Origin: Xiphydria camelus
Taxonomy: Eukaryota > Arthropoda > Insecta > Hymenoptera > Xiphydriidae
NCBI GenBank assembly: GCA_963678675.1
Contig: OY783199.1
Span: 2,239,501 to 2,303,500 of the forward strand
Direction of reading: 5' to 3'
DNA: 64,000 bases
Shown: in pieces, positions 18,736 to 29,800 of the stretch
Layout of the letters: each line of letters starts with the position of its first letter
Numbering within the stretch: the first letter of the stretch is position 1
Notes under the pieces: model-generated
The model's database searches: none
Told to the model about the DNA's origin: nothing
The model's input: only the letters and a program-made list of their open reading frames with translations
Translations under genes and position numbers: made by a program

Positions 18736-18769
<34 letters not shown>

Positions 18770-18775
18770 CTCGTA
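18701..18775. repeat. CT microsatellite with mirrored GAGTGCGAGAG ends
   Basis: AGTGCGAGTGCGAGAGAGAG at the left is mirrored by CTCTCTCTCGCACTCGTAC at the right, around a short spacer and a ~24-nt CT run. The result is a simple repeat that can fold on itself. Confidence 0.7.
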
Positions 18776-20290
18776 CGATTATACCTGTGAGAAATTCCTT
18801 CGGTCTTATCTCGATTTTTACCGCGTCCGGTGGATCAATTCATCGCGCGGTGTTATTTTCGAGCGATTCGCACAACGCGGCGTATTCAGACGATTAAGAT
18901 ATTCGTTCCGTCGTCTCAGGAGAAAGAGAAATGTCTTTACCTTCTATCGTTGCTCCTGCGACGCAGCGAGATTCCGAGCGGGTGAATTCGACGCTTCGGA
19001 AGCAGAGTGCGCCGGGAAAGTCTTCTCCATTTCTTCCCAACGGTTGTCACAGACTTTTCGATACAGATTTGACACGCGAAACCCATTTTTAACGGCTTAA
19101 AAGCGACCTTTTCCACGGGGCGACTCACGGGGCGTAGTTCCACTCTAGTCTCCTCTTCGTGTGTCGCCGTGCGCGTCTTGGCGCGTTCACGGGTTTTCCC
19201 GACTCGGCCACCGGCAAGGACTCAGCGTTAGCCTCGAACCCAAAGCGCGTTGTCGAAAACCTTCGTATTAGATTTTTTTATATAATTCGGTTTCTCAAGA
19301 GAGAATCAGCTACTTTAAAAGAGATTTAATTATTAAATCTTGTATTTAATGAACCACTTGAAGAATTAGTCCATGTATTGCACGCAAAATTGAGAGAATG
19401 AAAAAACCGACCAAGGCTCTCCGAAGGTAACTTTCAAACTGGCCAGTACAGAGACAAACATACGGTAACACCCCTACGGTTGACCCGATATTTCTCACTC
19501 TAACTTAATTGATCTTCAATTAGAATTAGGCATAATAAATTTGAGGAATCTAATCTATCTCTACTCGAATTCGGAAAATTTAATTAAATTCAGGTCGATT
19601 GAATCTTCAGCAAAATTCAATTGGAATTCGGAAGATTCAATCGAATCAAGGGGATCGAAGTAATCTCGATTCAATTCAATCCAATTCAAATTCGGAATCA
19701 TATCGAGATTGTCAATAAATGTACCGATCGGATTAGTAACTCGTGAGATGTTTCATGCAATTCATACTATGAGCGCTGGCAGTAATTATCAAGTTCCCTC
19801 TATTAGAGTCAACGCGAACTACGTAAAAAACCAACCTCAAGTGACACCAACTTTCGTTTACATTCACGAAATCATGTGTCAGATCCTACGTGGCATAATC
19901 CTTATCTCACTGATTTGTGTTCATTCCTACGCCTGATTCCACCTGGAGCGGCGACGTCAGTTGTTTGATTTACCGTTTATCAACTTCGCAAGGTTTATTA
20001 TCAATGATCCGTGTAAGTGCACCGCTTTAACACAATTTTTTATACCGGGATGAAAACTCGAAACTCAGCTAAATCGCTAGCGTTTTGTAAATTATGGTTT
20101 CACGTGTTATCACTTCAAAAAATCGACCTATTACGTCGACTTTTAAAGAGAACTCATAGAGAGAAGTGTATTGACTTGCTTTAAATGGACGTCAACACGT
20201 GATTAGACGTTTTTTTTTCTAACGAACTCTGTTTTCACGTAGATCGTCGGATGAAACGACATGCCTGAAAAAAGGAAGAGGCAGAGTAAG

Positions 20291-22264
20291 ATGCGAGCTG
20301 TGATACTTGTAGGGGGACATGGCACGAGATTGAGACCTCTCACGCTGAATCGCTCGAAGGCTCTTGTCGAATTTGCCAATAAACCCATGATAGTGCATCA
20401 GATGGAGGCATTGGTAAATTATCGATGTTAAAACATATTAACGTTAGGATTATGACTACAGTCATCTTAATCATGGTTGAAAAAAATCCATTGTTTTGTA
20501 GTCATCTCCATTTCGATTCATTCATCCTCTTTGATTCAAAGTTTAGATTACAGAAGGAATGTTGTTCTCAGGTGGACGCCAATGTAGACGAAGTCGTATT
20601 GGCTGTGTCTAAACGCGCGGAACAAATAGAACAAGAACTGAGCGAGGTGGCCGAGAAATTAGGAATACGTTTGGTTTTTTCGCACGAGCCCGAACCGTTA
20701 GGTACCGCGGGACCGCTTGCGCTAGCACGAGACATTTTAACTCCCGGGGACGAACCTTTCTTTGTCCTTAATTCCGACATTATCTGCGAATTTCCATTTA
20801 AACAGCTCCTTAACTTCCATAAAAATCACGGTAGAGAGGGCACGATAGTTGTTACTAAAGTAGAGGAACCTTCCAAATATGGCGTTGTGCTGTATGGAGA
20901 AGGTGGGAGGATTGAGAGTTTTATAGAGAAACCTCAGGAATTCGTCTCCAATAAGATCAATGCAGGTACGATAGCGCGGATCAGCGTACAAATCGATCTG
21001 GAATATAAGTTATCTGTTTCTCCGCTTCAATCACTATTATCTCGTTATCTGTAAACTTTAGGTCGAAGTTTGTACAATATTTTTTTTTAAAGATTACACT
21101 TCGATCTACAAAAAAGTTCGATGTCAATATAGGTCAAAAGTTGATGAGTAACGAGATAATAACGATTGAAGCGGAGAAGAAGAATAGAGTACTCGTAGTT
21201 TCGGTAATTCGAACATAGATTATTCTTGAAAAACGGGGATAATATTATCGACGATTTATTGACGCGTAAGATTATTATAGAGTGGTCTTTTATTGCAGGA
21301 ATGTATATTTTAAATCCGAGCGTATTGAATAGAATAGAGTGTAAACCGACTAGCATAGAAAAGGAGGTCTTTCCGGGCATGGCTCAGGACGGGCAATTAT
21401 ACGCGATGGAGCTGCCAGGGTTCTGGATGGACGTTGGTCAACCCAAAGATTTTCTTACAGGTATTTGCAGGTGCCACGCATTCTTTTGTCGGGTCATTCT
21501 GCCATATAAATCCAGCAGATGGCCCGATAGACATCGAAACGCGCAAGGAAAGATCAAAACTCTGGATAGTAGAGCGCGGCGGTTTTAGCCAATCACCGAT
21601 TAGCGTGCAATGTTCTCGCATCCACGATTTCGATTTACTTTCCTTCCATTTCACTGTAAAATTATTCCAATCAGGAATGTGTATGTACCTTGCCTCACTG
21701 AGGCAGAAATCGCCGGAGAAACTCTACTCCGGAGACGGAGTAGTGGGTAACGTTCTCGTGGATCCAACGGCTAAAATCGGCAAGGGCTGCAGAATCGGTC
21801 CCAATGTCACCATCGGTCCGGACGTCACACTTGCGGACGGCTGCTGCGTGAAGAGATGCACGCTCTTGAAAGCCGCAACCGTCAAGGAACACGCGTGGCT
21901 TGATGGGTGAGCTCGTTAATAAGCTTAATATTGGTTTTTTGTAATATCCATTCGTATCCAATTGTCGGGCTTCGCTTCCAAACATCACCAGGGTCAAATT
22001 CAATGAACGATCTCATCGCCTTGACTCGTGATCAGCTAGTCAACGTTAATATACATATCTTTACTTACACCATCGATCAACTTCTTTGCAATCAGATGCA
22101 TCGTGGGCTGGCGTAGTGTCGTGGGGCGTTGGGTGCGAATGGAAGGTACGACGGTACTAGCTGAGGATGTAATTGTAAAAGATGAACTTTATATCAATGG
22201 TGGTCAGGTTCTGCCAAACAAGAACATTGCTGAATCAGTACTTGAGCCCACAATCCTTATGTGA
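20291..22264 (+). CDS. Gmppb: GMPPB, mannose-1-phosphate guanylyltransferase (GDP-mannose pyrophosphorylase) beta
   Basis: Cytosolic enzyme joining mannose-1-phosphate and GTP into GDP-mannose, the donor for N-glycan precursors, GPI anchors and O-mannosylation. Five exons: 20291-20413, 20572-20965, 21299-21460, 21675-21906, 22096-22264; 1080 nt, 359 aa, against about 360 in animal homologues. The N-terminus has the nucleotidyltransferase signature [11 protein letters not shown]; exon 2 contains [16 protein letters not shown] and [11 protein letters not shown], with the conserved metal-site Asp; exon 3 has [11 protein letters not shown]. Exon 4 carries left-handed beta-helix hexapeptides ([20 protein letters not shown]), and exon 5 ends with NGGQVLPNK and a C-terminal ILM. 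I chose ATG 20291 because family members begin there. An in-frame ATG at 20261 would add a ten-residue basic extension. An AG at 20241-20242 after a T-rich run suggests a 5'UTR intron. Intron 3 holds a hairpin. The gene converges with separase, 497 bp away. Confidence 0.95.
21018..21178. repeat. Inverted repeat inside GMPPB intron 3
   Basis: TTCTCCGCTTCAATCACTAT and its continuation to 21047 pair with the reverse complement at 21148-21178 (GTAACGAGATAATAACGATT onward), with about three mismatches over 30 bp. Inside it, GTCGAAGTTTGTA and TACACTTCGATC-like words are also mirrored. The nested structure points to a small MITE or a hairpin within the pre-mRNA. Confidence 0.65.
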
Positions 22265-22761
22265 TACCAATGACTCGTGTGATGTCGAATCTATCACCAA
22301 AGGTGATCCACGTGGTACGGTATTTTGGATAATACTATAAAAAGAACAGATGACATTGATATTGTCAATTTCAATTCGAAGACGATCTCGCGACAGTGAA
22401 ATGTTTGTTGCGTATATAAACATACACATAAATGGGGAAATTCTACAAACACGTTCGAGCGCATTGGAAAAATAATTATACATTTTTCCATTCGTGAGAA
22501 CTCCATTTTATTTGTTCAATGTATCCCTCACATCCTCATTAGAAAAATATAATACACTTCATTACAGATCATTTCAAGCTCGATGCAAAAGTACGACTGT
22601 ATAGAAGTACAATTTACTCATTAACAATATTGATCTACCAATTAGAATTTCTACTTATTTTTAACCGGGCTAACGGTGGCGACTGGTTTCTTATGTAAAT
22701 TGAAGGACTAACTATTTAACGCAGAGTTATCGTTACTTGAGAGCGTTATCCCGAACAAATT
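22265..22761. other. Spacer between convergent GMPPB and separase 3' ends
   Basis: No ORF of interest. A minus-strand AATAAA (TTTATT near 22507) could polyadenylate separase, in which case the two 3'UTRs would overlap or nearly meet. Confidence 0.4.
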
Positions 22762-25700
22762 TTAACTCGGCGGCAGTTCCAAACGAATGGGCAAACCGCG
22801 GACCACGATCGCTGCAGCAGTCATGTACTGCAAACAGGCCCCCTTCGATTTAGCCACCGCTCTGAGCATTTCCGGTTCTCTTGGTTCGTGGTGTGTTGCA
22901 CCATCCGTTTCGATTCTTTTGAATGCTGTAGTAAAGGTAAAAGTAGGTACACCGTTCAACTTTTCGCAGGTTCCGAGAGATAGTTATTAAGGTTGCTGCA
23001 TATTATATTAGCAAGGTGGCTTGGTATAGAATTATCTTTAGTAGATATACTAACTCAGGAGTCCGTTACACCACTTAGGGATATTAACGTCGGACCACGG
23101 GCGTTCCGCGTTAGACGGTATCCAGCTGCTGATAAAATTCGCGGTCATCTTATCCACGTCGGCGTCGGTCACTTCCCACAGCATTCCGAGAACGCAGGGG
23201 CTGTGAGATTGATAAAACGTCTTCAGCGTGTAATTGCAATTGTCGCGATAATTAAGATTTTCAAAGGGCCAGCCTCGCGTATCCATGCTCACCTACACGC
23301 CGTTAGATACTGATTAGATACACCGTAAGGCGGAAACCTTCCCCCGACTGGCAGCAACTTGATACTACTGCAGCCGAAAAGTAAGACAGTTGCTCTCACG
23401 TGGAGTTTTTCAATTTTCTCGCCCGACAGATACTGTATTCCGCTCCCGTGGCCGTTGTACCTGAAGAATAGTCATTGCTAGATAACCGTCTGGGGATATC
23501 GGGTGATGGAATGTAATGATCGTGATCGGGGAATAGGTCGGAAGCTCGGAACGTTGCGGTGTAATGCGAGGTTTCATCTTATAATAGGAAACTCGCTTTA
23601 CATACGTACATCAGTATATCGTGTTTGGCGAGCGCATTTTCAAAAATCTGTTCCTCTGGTTCGACTTTGTACAATCCTTGCCAATCGGGTAGCCAATACT
23701 TGATGAACAGTTTCATACGCTCCTCCATCTCCGATAAATTGCCAGAAGGATTGACTATGAAAGTGCCGAGCTCGTCGCTCTTTCGTATCACTTTGCAACC
23801 ACCCACGATCGAGTCCTCGTACTCTTTGAACAGAGCGTAAGCGATGTGGAGCGACGGGAATCGCGTGGTTGGATGGGCTTTTAATATTTCCATGGACTCG
23901 AACGGTATTTCGTCCATACTCTGAAGTCATCAATGGGTTTCAGTGTAATTATATTGCAATAGAATTTTCGGGGAATCATGTCTATTCGATTCGGTCAAGA
24001 AGATCCATTTAGTTGGTTTCAAGTAAACTTGATTATAATAAAGGGGAAAAATTAATCTTTTCTCGTTCCAACTGAAATGTATGCAGTACAGTTCGTTTGA
24101 AAGCTTACCTCGTCGACAATTAGCACCAGAGTCATTCGCTTCGCAATTTGCAGAGGATTCACAAACTTTAACTTTCCGTACAAGGATAGTATAATGTTGC
24201 TAGCCAGTTTTTCATTATCGGACAACACGTATGTCACTGCCCTTGCTATCTCGGCCTTTGTAAGGGACCCCGCACTAACGGCTATTTTTTTCAACAGCCA
24301 AAGTGACCGGGCAGATATACTTTTTCTACGGAAGAAACGTGAAAGTAAATTGTTTCCAATCGACGAGACTCTATGATTTATAGGGCCCTATTTAATTCGC
24401 TACGAAGTTCCTTACGAGGATCTGTCGTCGGCCACGAGTTTGTCTATCATGCTATGACATTCTTTGACCAAATCTAAATTCTCCAGAGGATCCGCCATAA
24501 AGAGAATTCTCCATTCTCGCAACCACGATGATTCCAACACCTCTACAGCCGTCTGTAACGAACGTCCGACCAACGAAACGAATTTTATTACTTCTATTGG
24601 TACTTTCGCGTTTCTTCGTTATTCCGCGAAAGAGAAAAAAAAATTTTAGAGGGTTCTATGATCGGGTAAAATAGAAATACCGAGGAATTGCACACTATGA
24701 TTTCACCCTCTGTAAAAATTACGAACTTTGCTCGGCTATTTGTGATGCGTTAGTAGTTATGGGTATAAGAAAACAGACAATGTAGAGGTGACTGTATTTG
24801 AAACAGTTCAGACATGGCTTTCAGAACAGGATTCGATTAAAAAAAGTCCAAAGTATTCCAGGTCACATGTTGCATTATTCTTCCGAGAGTTGAATAATAG
24901 TTTTTATTATACGCTTAACGCGCAATTTCAGGTTTCAGGGCAATTCAAAGGAATCGGGATATCTTAGGACTTGCTGGACTCATGTGGAATATTAGTTTAA
25001 GGTCGTTGATGCTACTAATCCAATGTATACCTTCATTTTATTATCTTGTCGGTCGCGCATTTCCCAATACAAACGACTATTTGGATAAAAAGCTTCGAGA
25101 TCTGACTTATTTCTAGACAAAACGTTGTGTATCTCGTCGCAAACGTCGTAGCCTGTCTCAAAATTGGGTTTTGGCAAAGTTACACAGAACGGTTCGATCG
25201 CATCCTTTCCCGTCGGAAGAATGGTAATGTGTATGGAGTACATGGAGACAGGTATGGAACTGTAGCACGTAGAAGTGTGAAAGGGTTCGTACTGCTTGGT
25301 AACCTGGATCATGTACCATTCTGCAATAGAAATTAGACATTCCCTTCAGAGAAATCCTCTATACTTCTGCTATGGATACACGAAAAGCAGAGCCGGGTGA
25401 AATCTTTCTCTTACGATTACCGGTGCTTAAAATTTAACAGTAAATTCTTTCTTTGCACTAATCAAATTTAAATTGAAGCAGATCCAAACGACACGTTATA
25501 TTCCCCAAGTTAGAATGTACCTTTAGGAAGCTCGGAAAGTCTAGATCTCAGTAGTTCGCAGCTTCTCTCCGATTGTTCGTCGAACTTAACGTAAGCAGAG
25601 TTCAGCCCGTAGATCTGAGTCTCCTTGAGGATCGACTCACGAACTTCGGACTTTTTGAACCTGTGATGCACTTGCCGACGTAACACGGCCGCATGGGATT

Positions 25701-26095
25701 CTATCAAGTGGTAGACTGCTTCTCTCTCTTTCCCCGCCTACGATACCATCCGAAAACGTCAATTATGAACCGGACTAAAGGCTTATCAAGGGACGCTCCA
25801 CTTTTTTATCTACGACCAGCGCCAATTACGGGACAAATCGTCGTCGTTAAAAAATACGAATTACCTCGAGATGACAGACGGCCAGCAATTTATTCAGGTT
25901 CGCGTACTCGACGGAAGGCATCCTGGAACCCTCTTCCGAGATCAAGCTTTCCGCGTCCTTTTTGATCTCATCCAAATCGTCGTCCCGTGTCGCGTTCCTC
26001 GGCAAGTCCGGCCACTCGACACTTTTCCGCGATTCGTCTTCGTCGCGCATATACAATCGCTTACATTGCAGAAGCAGCTCGCCGATCTCGTCCAT
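22762..26095 (-). CDS. Sse: Separase (separin), short form
   Basis: Cysteine protease of clan CD that cleaves cohesin at anaphase onset. Exons in coding order: 26095-25865, 25737-25521, 25320-25031, 24552-24416, 24325-24109, 23920-23610, 23460-23293, 23200-about 23053, and about 22953-22762. Phases agree through exon 8; the last intron is unresolved. The catalytic half is clear: SMDEIPFESMEIL, then VNPSGNLSEMEERM, then DILMYNGHGSGIQYLSG with the catalytic His codon at 23448-23450, then TVLLFGCSSIKLLPVGG with the nucleophile Cys codon at 23370-23372, then SPCVLGMLWEVTDADVDK. The C-terminus is TAAAIVVRGLPIRLELPPS. The ATG at 26095 follows an in-frame stop 15 nt before the upstream TTG, so it is the likely start. 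Total is about 635 aa, close to fly Sse and far below the 2000+ residues of vertebrate or yeast separase. The N-terminal helical region is therefore absent here. Confidence 0.9.
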
Positions 26096-26882
26096 CTCGA
26101 GACGATTCAAAACTGTCAGTTACTCCGGCTTGGCTGTTTTTCACTTTCCCGCTAACGACGCGTCGGGCCGCGCCGCGTGCGAAAAAACTATGAAACTTGT
26201 CGCGAGAGGCTCTTAAGGCAACTCTCTTAATACCGGCAGTCGGACTGCTACGAGGTCCGTTGACAGATGAGTTACTGACCGATCGTGCAAGCGTCCGAAT
26301 GGCAGCGCTCGTAGTTTCGCCCTAGGTCCGTTAGTGGCGGGTTTCGCGCGACCCGTTTCGACCTTCCGCGAGTGCGTGTGCACCGGGCTTTCGGATTCGC
26401 GAGGAGCCTACCACGAGCCTGTTGCCAGTTATTGATCTGGCACGGTGACATAACACTGCATTGCTGTCAGCCACGAAAACACTCGGGGGGCCACGCAGCT
26501 TTCGCAAAGTTGCGCCGCAAAAATTCTTCGATAACGCCGCTAAAATCGTATACATCGCGGGGCGCGCGTATAAATGCTTCCTTCGCGCGTGCAGACGAGT
26601 GATTTACGGTGACGTCATCGCGATTCGCACGAAATGCAGGACTGCGTCCAGGTCCAGGGCTACGACACCTGAGAGTCGAAGCTTGATGGCAGTCCGTCGC
26701 GACGATCCGTAGAGGCATATCGACGATGGATTTTCGCGATTGAACTTGACCGTGATCGGTCGCGAAAGTGTTCGGTTACCGCGTATCGTCGGGGTCACGG
26801 CGTTCGCGAGCCTCGAGTCATCGTTGACAACTGTTACAATCGTCAAATGTGATCGTGTAGTGCGGCTTTATCACTGAGCGCA
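26096..26882. promoter_or_regulatory. Bidirectional spacer between separase and tomosyn starts
   Basis: The 787-bp interval separates two divergent start codons and is clearly richer in GC and CpG than its surroundings. It must hold both promoters and 5'UTRs unless upstream noncoding exons exist. A TATAAAT at 26569-26575, after GGCGCGCG, faces tomosyn about 300 bp before its ATG. Calling it a core promoter is inference. Confidence 0.4.
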
Positions 26883-29800
26883 ATGAAGAAGTTCACTTTT
26901 CGAGGAGTGCTCGACGGCTTTCGATCGTCGGTCGCTCAACAGGTTAAACCGGAGCAGGAGATCGTCGAGACGCTGCAGACGGATCATTTTCAAGTGAAGA
27001 AGGTCTGTTTCGATGCTTTGCTTTTGCGATACCGCGGATACCCCGGCTTCCCTTGACCCTTACGACCTGATTCTTCGCGAGACCATCGTGACGAGTCCAA
27101 GGTGGAGGAATAGACTTGCTCGTTAATGTCAATGCGATCCCGATGATCTCTGCGACTCGGTAATCGACGAGTCGACTTTTGACAGCTTCCCATCTCCCCT
27201 CTTTTCCCCGGTCATACGTCAAACGCTGGGAAAGAAATGCGTAACACCACGCGTACTCGTGGAATGCACGTGTCGAACTCCGATTAAATTAATCATTCTA
27301 CTAATTTCAGTGATCTTCGAACACGATAAGTACACTTTCGAAAAATCTATAAATTTAAGTTGGCTAGAACTTCTTCATATCGACCTAAGAGGGGAAGTCC
27401 TTATAAATTTTTAAATAATTTTCTGCTACTTCTCTCATCCTTATTCGAATCGCTAGTGTCACATTGAAACGTGATGTGCATCATCTATGGTTTTCTCATT
27501 TGATATTATTATTGCTTATATAATCAATATTTGTGTCATATCATTTATGATAGTTGTTATTATTCAGAATGCAGACTTGGTATTTGTTTAGAGTTATTTT
27601 TTCACTCGAAACATGCAGGATTTTCAATTATCAGAAAGACGTCCACAGGGTTTATTTAGAGCACCGATGTTGCAGCTCGATCTTTCAGCTCCCAGTCACA
27701 AGTATACAAATGCAAAAGGGAGAAAAGCCGCAGAGATGTTTCTATGCACAATGTGCAATGGCCTGTGGCCATTCATGTACTCTCATCCGTACGAATACAC
27801 ACATCTACCAATTGTTCTCCACCTGTTCTAATACCGATACACGCGTGCATCGCAACACGCGCGAGCAATTCCCCATTCCCTAGATCGATGTACAAAGAGA
27901 CTCTCATATACACGTTACAGATTTAGTCACCTCGAATAAGAGGCTGCCGATGTACAATTGCATTTATACACGCGCATATGTATGCTTTATTTAAAACCTT
28001 GTCAGAAGTTTGCAACTCTGGAAGCGTTAGTTGTTACTGATGAACAAAGAGCAGAGATAGCATCACTACTTCAATTGAAGCAGGAGGAAGGGCAGTCCGT
28101 TGACCAACTTTGCGTCTACTTTTAACCCCTGGTATTCTCCTGGATGAGTTGAAAATGGATGGGAAATCATGAGAGGCGAATACGAGGATCACCCTTTACC
28201 TGATGAATGTCAGTCTTGCATTTGAACAGTTGGCATTTAAGACAGAGGCTCTTTGCTATGAGAGATTAAAGTAGTTCACGAGTCTTGTATGTTTGCAGGT
28301 GTAATAATAAGTATCATCAATGAGAGAGTTCCATAGAAAGATTTTGATACTCTGGTATGAATATTGATAACGTCTTTAAAGATAGGAATGAAGGTTTACA
28401 CAGATTTGTAGTATATACATAGCTGTAGTAAATACACTTGATAAATGTTTTTTATTTATTCTATCACAGAGAAATATTTCAAGATGTCATCCTCTGATTT
28501 TAATTTATTCATTATGCGTATATATGAACTAATTCTTTCACATCTCATCATTTCAGTCTATTCTATCTTATTCGCGAGTAACAAACGAGAAGAAAAATCC
28601 TAAGATATTCAGGGTCTTCCATCTTTTAAGAGAGTGGTTCAAAGGCAATATAAAATAATAAATGTGTAGAGGAAATTGAGAGCAATCACGATCATTTTGA
28701 TGATATCCAGTTCTGATGATTGGTATTGATGGATTGGGGTCATCAAAGTGACCGGCGCCATTCGATTTTCCCTTCGAATATTTTGATTGCTTCTCCCTCT
28801 GTAATAATATCAAGTTTGATTCATTTCGAGGATGACATCTCTGAATTTTCGCTTGCTAGCATTAAAACGGAGGATAGCCTCGAACGAGGGTAATAACTGC
28901 ATCAGCAAATCTCATTGAAGATTCAGCGCTTTTACGAAAGGATGTGATGGAATTTAATGGAATTTTAGCACACATCCGAAATTAGATGCCATATCCATTA
29001 GCGGCAATAAGCGTATCGTAGGAAGAGCCAATTTCAGAAAACCGATAGAATGAAAATATTATTCTTTTCATTGCAGACATTCAGGCATGGCTTTCCCTTC
29101 CAACCAACTGCCTTGGCATTCGATCCTATTCAAAGACTCCTTGCGATTGGCACTAAGTCTGGGTCTCTTAGGATGTATCCTTCGTTATCTAAGCAGACTC
29201 TTAGAATTTTCGTATTAAACGACCGTATATTTGCGATGGCGTTGGAAACGTTCTACGATGTTTTTCCTTGACTTGGCGTTACTGATATAATAGCTTGGGC
29301 AGGCCAGGTGTCGACGCTCACGTGCGACACGAGGGCAACTCAGCTGTGATACAATTGCAATTTCTGGTGAACGAAGGCGCACTCGTTTCAGCAACGGCGG
29401 ATGACACCCTGCACCTTTGGAACTTTCGACAAAAGATTCCTCAGGTTGTGCAGAGTCTCAAGTTTCAGCGAGAAAGGTCAGCACTCTCATCGCGAGGGAA
29501 TCGCCAGGGCTGATAAAGCTCGATTCATCTCGCGATCGAATCTATCGATATGCATTTCATTTTCTTCTTCCCCCGTCGTATTACTCTCTCATTTACTCTT
29601 TTATCGTATCACCGCGGTTGGAGTAATATACGAGATGCTCCCGAGCATATTACATGGTCCGCAAACTGCGTTCAGAGTCGTCCCCTCTAATGGAGCTTTT
29701 TCTATTCAATAGGAGGGAGATTAAATTCAATAAAGTGGGATTAAGAGCAAAGGGGAGAAAGGAGACCGTTCCGTGTACTTCTTCTTCCACCCCTTGCCTT

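Larger units (their letters stand above)
12197..20260. other. Repeat-rich intergenic region, no confidently supported gene
   Basis: About 8 kb, strongly AT-rich in its left half. It contains tandem repeats, a MITE and several fold-back structures listed separately, plus one weak ORF at 14159-14587. I found no exon chain with a recognisable domain. Around 19560-19700 the sequence is built from scrambled copies of AATTCAAT/GAATTCGG-like words, suggesting a decayed short-period repeat. Confidence 0.55.

Noticed and set aside
20425..20571. ORF extending upstream of GMPPB exon 2
   Set aside because: It is intron 1; family similarity begins exactly at the acceptor (20571) and exon 1 supplies the N-terminal signature.
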